Below are positions 9,583 to 16,544 of a DNA stretch of 64,000 nt, one piece after another (positions within the stretch are counted from its first letter, which is position 1; each line of letters starts with the position of its first letter). This DNA is from Clostridium sp. AF37-5 (GTDB taxonomy: Bacteria > Bacillota > Clostridia > Lachnospirales > Lachnospiraceae). The notes under the pieces were generated by a model that did no database searches, was not told the origin of the DNA, and worked only from the letters and a program-made list of their open reading frames with translations. The translations under genes were made by a program, and so were the position numbers. The stretch covers positions 1-64,000 of the forward strand of contig NZ_QUDR01000003.1 of assembly GCF_003477605.1 (NCBI RefSeq), read 5' to 3'.

Positions 9583-10920
9583 TTATTTTACCTTGAATTT
9601 TACCGGTTTTGTTGCTTTACTGAAAGTAGCTTTGTCAGATTTTACAACATAAGCGGTCAGTTTTACATAATACGTTCCCTTTGTTTTCTTAAAGGTGTAT
9701 TTTGTTTTTTTCGTATCGGTTACTTTTTTGTATTTACCGTTCTTTTTCTTGGAAAGTGCGATGCGGTATCCTTTTGCGTTTGCTGCCTTTTTCCAGGAAA
9801 CAGTTACGGATTTTTTCTTTTTCTTTGACTTTTTCACAACAACTTTTACCTTAGTAGGTGTTTTTGCAACTTTTTTAATACCCTTGTCATCCGATGCCGG
9901 AGTTGGTGTGGCAGTCGGAGTTTTTGTTGGAACCGGTTTGCCAAGAGAATCTCCTGCCGGAGTAGCTGTTGGTGTAACGATCGGAGCAGCTGTTGGTGTA
10001 ACGGTCGGAGCAGCTGTTGGTGTAACGGTTGGAGCAGCTGTTGGTGTAACGGTTGGAGCAGCTGTTGGTGTGGTAACTGCAGCAAGCACTTTAACAATTC
10101 CGTATGGTCTGGAAATGTTGGAGTGTTTGCCGTCGCTGTCCAAACGGTAAGCGGAGAGTACATAAGTACCTGCTTTATCAAAGGAAAGAGTAGCAACACC
10201 GTTATCATCTGTCTGTGCTGTGGCAACCGCAGTATCCTTTGTTGCTGTGCTGGCTTCGTTTTCATATTTTGCTGCTACAACAGTTGCTTTACTAATTGGT
10301 TTAACAATAGAAGCGACGAAGTTTTTGTCATAGCCTAAACCTTTCAGTGTTACGGTCGCTTTGCCGGAAACAGTTGTGCTTACTGTGTCATTTTCAAAAT
10401 AGCTGTAATTTGTTTCTACGTTATTTGGCCATGTGCCGCCGCCCCAAAGTCCATAGATGGTGACTGCATCATTATTTTTTAGTGAATAGGATCCCATACC
10501 GACACCCGGGTCTGTATTATTTACAGCATATCCCCAGTTTACGCCGTCCAAAGCGTCAGAGGAAGCACTGCCATCAGAGTTGCCGTCAATACTAATACCG
10601 TTAACAAACAAACCGTACTGACTTGTACTTGCCATAATATAATTTTTCATTGTTTCTGTTGTGGCACCTTTTTTCTCAGTCAGATACTTAGCCAGCGCAT
10701 GAAGCGGGGTAAGTGTTTTGGTACTGAGGCCGATTCCATAATCTTTTTTGTCTGCATCAGTCAGAGTAACTTCAACCGGTGTAACAAGTGTTTTATTATC
10801 CTGCTCAAGGCGAAGTGTTACTTTGACTGTATCCGCTGCTTTTGCTGCATAGCCATGAAAGACGCTTACCGTCATAACAAAGACTAAAAGAACGGATAAA
10901 AGTTTCTTTTTGTTTTTCAT
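9583..10920 (-). CDS. Secreted DUF4430-like protein, candidate cobamide-binding surface protein
   Basis: The start is the ATG at 10918-10920 (MKNKKKLL), behind an AGAAGG site and directly before a signal peptide; upstream in-frame ATGs lie inside the riboswitch platform. The 445-residue product has a signal peptide (1-28), a DUF4430-like region (about 30-185, with WGYAVNNTDPGVGMGSYSLKNND), a beta domain, a linker of PTAAPTVT repeats and a lysine-rich fibronectin-III-like end. DUF4430 is related to the beta domain of transcobalamin/intrinsic factor. Together with the cobalamin riboswitch upstream, this suggests extracellular binding of B12 or related corrinoids. The binding itself is not shown by sequence. 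Confidence 0.8.
   Translation of the reverse strand: MKNKKKLLSVLLVFVMTVSVFHGYAAKAADTVKVTLRLEQDNKTLVTPVEVTLTDADKKDYGIGLSTKTLTPLHALAKYLTEKKGATTETMKNYIMASTSQYGLFVNGISIDGNSDGSASSDALDGVNWGYAVNNTDPGVGMGSYSLKNNDAVTIYGLWGGGTWPNNVETNYSYFENDTVSTTVSGKATVTLKGLGYDKNFVASIVKPISKATVVAAKYENEASTATKDTAVATAQTDDNGVATLSFDKAGTYVLSAYRLDSDGKHSNISRPYGIVKVLAAVTTPTAAPTVTPTAAPTVTPTAAPTVTPTAAPIVTPTATPAGDSLGKPVPTKTPTATPTPASDDKGIKKVAKTPTKVKVVVKKSKKKKKSVTVSWKKAANAKGYRIALSKKKNGKYKKVTDTKKTKYTFKKTKGTYYVKLTAYVVKSDKATFSKATKPVKFKVK
9965..10078 (-). repeat. 24-base tandem repeat in the Pro/Thr linker
   Basis: Four near-identical 24-base units begin at 9965, 9989, 10013 and 10037, with a partial unit at 10061. Each encodes one PTAAPTVT repeat of the linker in the DUF4430-like protein. 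Because the unit is a multiple of three, slippage would change the linker length without a frameshift. Confidence 0.85.
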
Positions 10921-10972
10921 AGAAAAACCTTCTTTCTCGCGTATCGCGTATTTTTGTTCTGGTATTGCGATA

Positions 10973-11018
10973 ACATAAGAAAAGTCCTGTATTCCCGAAA
11001 AAAGGGCATACAAGGACC
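10973..11018 (-). terminator. Intrinsic terminator of the cobalamin riboswitch
   Basis: On the minus strand a hairpin with arms GTCCTTGTATGCCC and GGGAATACAGGAC (10984-11017) is followed by TTTTCTT. It lies between the aptamer and the start codon at 10920 and is the likely expression platform: B12 binding should favour termination. Confidence 0.75.
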
Positions 11019-11074
11019 TGTGATGACTAGAATGAATAGTCAAAACATTTCCTCTCCCTCCGAAAGGTCACATT

Positions 11075-11250
11075 TCACACCATAAGGCAGGTCTTCCGAC
11101 TTAAGGTTCATCTGGAAGGTTTAACCAATCTTGTACGCCTTCCCGGCATATGCCAGTGACATTTATGTACAAGCCATCCCCTAATACGGCAGCGGGGGCT
11201 GCGGCGGATTCACACCGTCTTCCCTATTAATCTTAAAAGAACCTCATGGT
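11075..11250 (-). promoter_or_regulatory. Cobalamin riboswitch
   Basis: Read on the minus strand, the region carries the conserved cobalamin (B12-box) core: AGGTTC pairing with GAACCT, GGGAAGACGGTGTGAATCC, GCCCCCGCTGCCGTATTAG, a GTCACTG element and AAGTCGGAAGACCTGCC. It sits between a strong promoter and the DUF4430-like gene, so it controls that gene and the beta-propeller gene behind it. The boundaries are approximate. Confidence 0.93.
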
Positions 11251-11279
11251 TACTAATATTATTTATACCATCGCAAGAT

Positions 11280-11308
11280 ATTATACCAACGCTTGACAGA
11301 TTTGTCCA
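11280..11308 (-). promoter_or_regulatory. Promoter of the B12-riboswitch operon
   Basis: On the minus strand TGGACA (11303-11308) and a perfect TATAAT (11280-11285) are 17 bases apart. A plus-strand TTGACA at 11293-11298, with an extended TGnTACTCT about 18 bases later, overlaps it. The two divergent units probably compete for RNA polymerase. Confidence 0.7.
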
Positions 11309-11353
11309 TTGTTTGTTACTCTGTCGTATAGAAGTTTTTTTGGAGGCTTTCAG

Positions 11354-12151
11354 ATGAAGTGGAATCAAAAAGGAATTATCGCCTGCGTGATACTGTTTTT
11401 TGTTATCATTGGGGCACTTATGGTACAGGGAGTACAAAAGACAAATAATCAGGAAGATGCACATTATGCTTCGGAAGAAGATGTGGTATCTGTAGAAAAA
11501 AAGGAGACGGCGAAACCGGAATCAACAAAATCGGTAGAACCAATAAAGACTCCCAAGCAGAAAACGGCAGTAAGTACAAGTACACCAAAAGAGAAAATTA
11601 AAGGGGAAAATACAGAAAAACCGACTGCTAAGCCGGCGGCTGTGACTGCACCAAAAAAGGATAAAGGAAATAAAACAGAAAAAAAATCCGGGGAAAATGT
11701 TACAAAAAAAACGGTTTCGACCAAAAAACCTGTAACAGTAAAACCGACCGAAAAGCAAACGGAAAAACCCCAAAATGAAGTTTCTTTTGAAATCGAATGT
11801 AAGAAGATTTTAAAGAAAAAAGAGTTGTGGAAAAATGGGTTAGAAGAGGTGATTCCGGCATCCGGAATTTATTATTCCGGTAAATGTTCCTTCACGGCAG
11901 AAGAGTCCGTGTATGATATATTGAAGCGAATTACAAAAGAGAACAACATCGCCCTAGATAGCGAGTTCACTCCGATGTATGGCACCTATTATGTGAAGGG
12001 AATTGGCGGTCTGTATCAGTTTGACTGTGGCAGCGAGAGCGGTTGGATGTATTCGGTCAATGGCATGACGCCGAATGTGGGAGCGAGCAATTATCAGGTA
12101 TCAAATGGCGATGTAATTGTATTTTATTATGTTTGCGAGTATGAATACTAG
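11354..12151 (+). CDS. DUF4430 membrane-anchored protein
   Basis: The start is ATG 11354 after a TGGAGG site; the upstream in-frame codons lie in promoter sequence. The 265-residue protein has an N-terminal membrane anchor or signal (IIACVILFFVIIGALMVQG), a long Lys/Thr/Pro spacer (about 35-150), and a C-terminal DUF4430 domain with SVYDILKRITKENN, GGLYQFDCGSESGWMYSVNG and VSNGDVIVFYY. This is the classical form of the domain that resembles the B12-binding end of transcobalamin. It is the first gene of the ECF transporter operon and probably passes the ligand to CbrT. The ligand is inferred from context. Confidence 0.85.
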   Translation: MKWNQKGIIACVILFFVIIGALMVQGVQKTNNQEDAHYASEEDVVSVEKKETAKPESTKSVEPIKTPKQKTAVSTSTPKEKIKGENTEKPTAKPAAVTAPKKDKGNKTEKKSGENVTKKTVSTKKPVTVKPTEKQTEKPQNEVSFEIECKKILKKKELWKNGLEEVIPASGIYYSGKCSFTAEESVYDILKRITKENNIALDSEFTPMYGTYYVKGIGGLYQFDCGSESGWMYSVNGMTPNVGASNYQVSNGDVIVFYYVCEYEY

Positions 12152-12162
12152 AGGAGGAAACC

Positions 12163-13014
12163 ATGAATGCGATGACGCGAAGGCATCCGGTCGTTTTGTT
12201 TGTATATTATGTTATGACACTGGTTCTTTTGATTGTGGCAGGACATCCGCTTTTATATGGATTGCTTTTGTTACTGATGGGAATTGATGTTTCGCTAAAT
12301 AGAGGATTTCTGAAAATGTTTAAATCCTTTGTGGGAAGTCTTGCGGTGGCGGCACTTTGTGTGGTTGTGAATCCACTGCTCAATCACCGTGGTATGACGG
12401 TACTTTTCTATTTGAATGAGAACGCCGTGACAAAGGAAGCGGTGCTGTATGGCTGTTATATGGCAGTCGTTTTGTTAGGAACTATTTTTCTGTTTTCCGA
12501 TTTTTCACATGTGATGACTTCAGAAAAGATTATGACGATGTCAGGAAAAAGATTTCCTTCTTTTTCCCTGCTTTTTTCCATGATTCTTCGTATGGTGCCA
12601 AAGGCAAAAAAAGATTTTTCACAGATGATTTCACTGCATGGAAATCGTCCGCATGTCTGGTCTGCACTGCTTGGTAAAACGATGGAAGATTCGGTAGAAC
12701 GCAGTATGGCTATGAGAGCAAAGTCATATGGGAAAAAAAGGCGCACATCGTTCTATGCGCGCAAATGGAACGCAGGAGATTATGTGCTTTTTACAGTTGT
12801 ATGTGTGATGAGTGTTTTTGTGATTGGAAAACAAATAATGGAACCTGCGCCGGTTTGGTTTTTCCCAAGTATACACATGGAAATTCTGCCGGTGTGGGAG
12901 AACTTGATTTGGATTTTATATCTTGGTATTCCGATTTGGATGTACGGAAAGGAGGAAACAGCATGGCTTTTATCGAAGCGAAAGATTACCGGTTTTTCTA
13001 CCCGGATGAAGTAA
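12163..13014 (+). CDS. ecfT: ECF transporter transmembrane protein (EcfT/CbiQ family)
   Basis: The 283-residue membrane protein has N-terminal helices, two hydrophobic stretches around 90-110 and 125-145, and the EcfT coupling motif near 185 (MAMRAKSYG, the A-R-G type box) that contacts the ATPases. It starts 11 bases after the DUF4430 gene with an AGAGGAGG site and overlaps the following ATPase gene by 52 bases. It links the S component to the ATPases in the membrane. Confidence 0.87.
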   Translation: MNAMTRRHPVVLFVYYVMTLVLLIVAGHPLLYGLLLLLMGIDVSLNRGFLKMFKSFVGSLAVAALCVVVNPLLNHRGMTVLFYLNENAVTKEAVLYGCYMAVVLLGTIFLFSDFSHVMTSEKIMTMSGKRFPSFSLLFSMILRMVPKAKKDFSQMISLHGNRPHVWSALLGKTMEDSVERSMAMRAKSYGKKRRTSFYARKWNAGDYVLFTVVCVMSVFVIGKQIMEPAPVWFFPSIHMEILPVWENLIWILYLGIPIWMYGKEETAWLLSKRKITGFSTRMK

Positions 13015-14498
13015 CACCGGCGGTTTTTGTGGAACAGATGGAAATAAAACAGGGAACGATTACCTTGCTTGTCGGCCCGTCCGGCTGCGGAAAAACAACT
13101 TTATTACGCAAACTTGCCGGTGAAACGGGAATCCGCGGAAGAGAGGAAGGAAGTCTTACCAATCAGGCGAAGGGCTGTGCATATGTGTGGCAGAACCCGG
13201 ATAATCAGATTGTGACAGACCGGGTCTCTTATGAGATTGTATTTGGACTTGAAAATATCGGGATGGAACAGCAGCAGATGAAACGGCGGTTAGCAGAAGT
13301 GATTAGTTCATTTGGGCTTGAAAATCTGGTCATGCGGGACACGATGACTTTAAGTGGTGGGGAGAAGCAGCTTTTAAACATTGCTTCCGGTCTTGCCATG
13401 AATCCGGAACTTATGATATTGGATGAACCGACCAGCCAGTTAGACCCGGTTGCAGCGCGGAGAATCTATGATTTAATTCGACAGATTAATGAAGAATTTG
13501 GTGTAACGATTGTAATTGCGGAGCAGCGGCTGGAAGATTTGGTTGCCTTTGTGGATGAAGTGCTATGTATGGCAGACGGAAAAATTGAGAAAATAGGAGA
13601 GCCAAGGACGATACAGGCACAGTTAAAAGGAACGATTTTCGAAGAATTTTTGCCGTCATATCTGAAATTGGAAGATAGACTTTTGACAAAAAAGGAAGCG
13701 AGAATCTGGTTTGAAGGAAACTATGAAAGCGCAGTGTTTCCGGATGGGGAAGAAGAAAAAATTGAAAGAAAGCAAACATCCTCACAGGACTTTTCTTTGA
13801 AAAATATATCGTTTCGCTATGAGAAGAAATCACCGGATGTGTTAAAGGAAACAAAGGGGCGTTTCGCGGCAAATACCATTTCGTGTCTTGTGGGTGGCAA
13901 CGGAAGTGGAAAGACGACTTTACTGCGGCTGATGTCAAGGCAGTTTCGACCGTATCATGGGAAAATGAGTTCGGTAAACTTTTCATATCTGCCGCAAAAT
14001 CCGATGTATTTGTTATTAGAAGAGACAGTGCAAAAAGAATGGGATAAAATGAGCCAATGTTCGAAGGAATTATTTTTGCGGTTTGGTTTGGATGAACTAA
14101 AAAAAAGAAATCCGCAGGATTTGTCCGGTGGAGAAAAACAACGGCTTGCGCTTTGTGTTGCACTCGGAAAAGAGGCAGATTATTATTTTTTGGATGAGCC
14201 GACCAAAGGAATGGATGCAAAATCAAAGAAGATATTTGGTGAACTTTTAAAAGAATGGACAAAAAAGGAAAAATCGATTGTGATGGTGTCGCATGATATG
14301 GAATTTACAGCGAAGTACGCTGACGAAATATCACTTTTGTATCAGGGCGAAATCATTGTGCAGTGTCCGGTGAGAGAATTTATGGAAGAAAACCAGTTTT
14401 ACACAACAGGGATGAACCGGGTGACCAGACGGGTAAATCCACACATAATAACCATTGAGGATGTGAAGAAATATGCAAAAAGAAAAAATTCGCAATAG
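12963..14498 (+). CDS. ECF transporter ATPase, two ABC domains fused
   Basis: The start is ATG 12963, behind AAAGGAGGAAAC; earlier in-frame codons lie inside ecfT. The 511-residue protein has two nucleotide-binding domains. The first has Walker A GPSGCGKTT (38-46), LSGGEKQ, Walker B LMILDEPTSQLD; the second has GGNGSGKTT, LSGGEKQR and YYFLDEPTKGMD. Such fused EcfA-EcfA proteins replace the usual EcfA1/EcfA2 pair. It powers uptake with EcfT and the S component. It overlaps both neighbours, so the operon is translationally coupled. Confidence 0.92.
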   Translation: MAFIEAKDYRFFYPDEVTPAVFVEQMEIKQGTITLLVGPSGCGKTTLLRKLAGETGIRGREEGSLTNQAKGCAYVWQNPDNQIVTDRVSYEIVFGLENIGMEQQQMKRRLAEVISSFGLENLVMRDTMTLSGGEKQLLNIASGLAMNPELMILDEPTSQLDPVAARRIYDLIRQINEEFGVTIVIAEQRLEDLVAFVDEVLCMADGKIEKIGEPRTIQAQLKGTIFEEFLPSYLKLEDRLLTKKEARIWFEGNYESAVFPDGEEEKIERKQTSSQDFSLKNISFRYEKKSPDVLKETKGRFAANTISCLVGGNGSGKTTLLRLMSRQFRPYHGKMSSVNFSYLPQNPMYLLLEETVQKEWDKMSQCSKELFLRFGLDELKKRNPQDLSGGEKQRLALCVALGKEADYYFLDEPTKGMDAKSKKIFGELLKEWTKKEKSIVMVSHDMEFTAKYADEISLLYQGEIIVQCPVREFMEENQFYTTGMNRVTRRVNPHIITIEDVKKYAKRKNSQ

Positions 14499-15171
14499 TA
14501 TCCTTGGCATACTTGCCTTTGTATTGCTTTTTTATGAAATCATTGTGTTAAAGGGAGAAAATTATTATCTTGTGAGTATGGCGGTTTTACTTATTGCTTT
14601 GTTTGGCTTTTTTGCTCACTTTGAAAAAGAACGGCCGGGTGTTATGCTGCTTACGATGATTGCGTCGCTTTGCGCGCTTGCGATTGCCGGAAGAATTGCT
14701 TTTTTCTTTCTGCCGCAGATAAAACCAATTGCGGCTGTCGTAATTTTGGCAGGCGTAAGTTTTGGAGGTGAAGTAGGTTTTGTGACAGGAGCATTAAGTG
14801 CTTTTGTTTCTAATTTTTATTTTGGTCAGGGCTCATGGACACCTTTTCAAATGGTGGCACTTGGTCTGGTAGGATTTTTTGCCGGCGTATTTTTCTACGG
14901 ACGGGAGAGTAAGCGATGGCTTGTAGCACTCTATGGCTTTTTTGCTGTCGTTATCATCTACGGAGCCATTGTTGATTTAAATACCATCTTTTTTACTTCA
15001 CAGCAGCTTTCCTTATCGGTGGTTTGTTTTGTGTATTTGTCAGGACTTCCTTTTAACCTGTTGTTTGGAGCAGCGACTGCCGGATTTTTGTTCTGTCTGT
15101 ATAAACCCGTTCTTCTTAGGATTGAAAGAATAGTAAAGAAATACCGGTTGTTTGACAAAAACGAAGTTTAA
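14473..15171 (+). CDS. cbrT: ECF transporter S component, CbrT-like (cobalamin)
   Basis: The 232-residue protein has about six membrane helices. It carries residues typical of the CbrT/COG4720 group: PQIKPIAAVVILAGVSFG, GFVTGALSAFVSNFYFGQG and WTPFQMVALGLVGFFAG. The S component binds the vitamin in the membrane. It overlaps the ATPase gene by 26 bases and closes the operon. The cobalamin assignment rests on family resemblance and on the riboswitch and DUF4430 neighbours. Confidence 0.8.
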   Translation: MQKEKIRNSILGILAFVLLFYEIIVLKGENYYLVSMAVLLIALFGFFAHFEKERPGVMLLTMIASLCALAIAGRIAFFFLPQIKPIAAVVILAGVSFGGEVGFVTGALSAFVSNFYFGQGSWTPFQMVALGLVGFFAGVFFYGRESKRWLVALYGFFAVVIIYGAIVDLNTIFFTSQQLSLSVVCFVYLSGLPFNLLFGAATAGFLFCLYKPVLLRIERIVKKYRLFDKNEV

Positions 15172-15219
15172 TAGTAGAATGATATGATGTAACGTATCTT
15201 TTGAAAGGGGATTGCATAG

Positions 15220-16101
15220 ATGAAAAAAGTTGCGGTAATTACAGATAGTAATAGTGGGATTACTCAGTCAGAAGCAAAGAAGCTTGGCATTCACGTTGTG
15301 CCAATGCCTTTTTTTGTAAATGGTGATACATTTTATGAAGATATTAGCATGAGTCAGGATGAGTTTTATGGATATCTGGCGCAGGGCGCAGATGTAATGA
15401 CATCACAGCCGGCACCGGATACATTAATGAAACTGTGGGACAGTGTGTTAGAATGTTATGATGAAATCGTTTACATTCCGATGTCGAGTGGATTGAGCAG
15501 CTCTTGCGGAACTGCCATGATGCTTTCTTATGAAGAAAAGTATGAAAATAAAGTTTTTGTTGTAGATAACCAGAGAATTTCGGTTACACAGAGACGCTCC
15601 GTAATGGATGCTATTGAACTGGCACAGAATGGTTATGATGGCAAACAGATTCAGGAGATTTTGCTTCGTGAGAAATTTGAGTCCAGTATTTATATCATGG
15701 TGGACACGCTTTCTTATCTGAAAAAAGGTGGACGAATTACACCGGCGGCTGCAGCTATCGGAACCGTATTAAGAATCAAACCGGTTTTGCAGATTCAGGG
15801 AGAAAAGTTAGATGCTTATGCAAAAGTGAAAACTTTGAAGGCGGCAAAAAGCACAATGATTAAGGCAATTCGCCATGACTTTGAAGAACGTTTCCATGAT
15901 CCGGATGGGGATAATTTTTACATGCATGTTGCTTATACGGCAGATGATACCGAGGCACAGGCGTTTCGTAAAGAATTAGAGACAGAATTCCCGGGACATG
16001 AGGTGGATTTTGTTGACCCGCTTTCCTTAAGTGTTTCGTGTCATATCGGACCGGGAGCATTAGCAGTTGCAATTTCAAAAAAAGTTCCGGAATTAGGATA
16101 A
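15220..16101 (+). CDS. DegV family fatty-acid-binding protein
   Basis: The 293-residue protein begins KKVAVITDSNSGI, with the DegV serine motifs MTSQPAPD and PMSSGLSSSCGTA that hold the fatty acid carboxylate, and a typical C-terminus (HIGPGALAVA). Proteins of this family bind single fatty acids; FakB members feed a fatty acid kinase. No fakA is nearby. It has an AAAGGGG site and ends before a strong terminator. Confidence 0.9.
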   Translation: MKKVAVITDSNSGITQSEAKKLGIHVVPMPFFVNGDTFYEDISMSQDEFYGYLAQGADVMTSQPAPDTLMKLWDSVLECYDEIVYIPMSSGLSSSCGTAMMLSYEEKYENKVFVVDNQRISVTQRRSVMDAIELAQNGYDGKQIQEILLREKFESSIYIMVDTLSYLKKGGRITPAAAAIGTVLRIKPVLQIQGEKLDAYAKVKTLKAAKSTMIKAIRHDFEERFHDPDGDNFYMHVAYTADDTEAQAFRKELETEFPGHEVDFVDPLSLSVSCHIGPGALAVAISKKVPELG

Positions 16102-16121
16102 TAGAATAGAGAGAAATAATT

Positions 16122-16164
16122 AGAACCGCCTGCACCGGTATGTCCGGTACAGGCGGTTCTTTTG
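16122..16164 (+). terminator. Intrinsic terminator after the degV gene
   Basis: Perfect arms AGAACCGCCTG (16122-16132) and CAGGCGGTTCT (16150-16160) with an inner CCGG pairing, then a short T run. Confidence 0.85.
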
Positions 16165-16184
16165 GGGTGAAAGGAGAATAAAAA

Positions 16185-16460
16185 CTAGTTTGTCTTCTTT
16201 ACATAAACGTCATTATCATCAATGTCGTCATCTTCGAAATCATCCTCAAACTCGTCATAATCAAAGTCACCATCAAAATCAGCGTACTTTGGATTCATAT
16301 AACGGTATACAGCAAATGCGATAGCAGCTACAGCAGCAACTGCACCGATAATAGCCAAAATCCAAAGAACAAAACTTTTATTTTCTTCCTCTGCTTTTTT
16401 CTTGTTTAACAACTCAGTAATTTTAGCGTTGTTTATCATTTCCTCAAATTTTCCTGACAT
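16185..16460 (-). CDS. Small single-pass membrane protein with acidic tail
   Basis: The 91-residue product starts at the ATG at 16458-16460; a slightly earlier ATG overlaps the AAAGGA ribosome binding site and is too close. It has a charged N-terminus (KFEEMINNAKITELLNKKKAEEE), one membrane helix (VLWILAIIGAVAAVAAIAFA) and a tail rich in Asp and Glu. Similar proteins are common in Lachnospiraceae, but I know of no function. Confidence 0.72.
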   Translation of the reverse strand: MSGKFEEMINNAKITELLNKKKAEEENKSFVLWILAIIGAVAAVAAIAFAVYRYMNPKYADFDGDFDYDEFEDDFEDDDIDDNDVYVKKTN

Positions 16461-16544
16461 AATAAAAACCATCCTTTCTCAAAAAGATTCTTTAACCATA
16501 TTGTAACACGAATAGTTATGGAATACTATACTTTTTTTATCAAA

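Noticed and set aside
9695..10150. A plus-strand frame opposite the DUF4430-like gene
   Set aside because: It is the shadow of the repeat-coding minus-strand gene, with Val/Gly repeats mirroring the PTAAPTVT units and no ribosome site.
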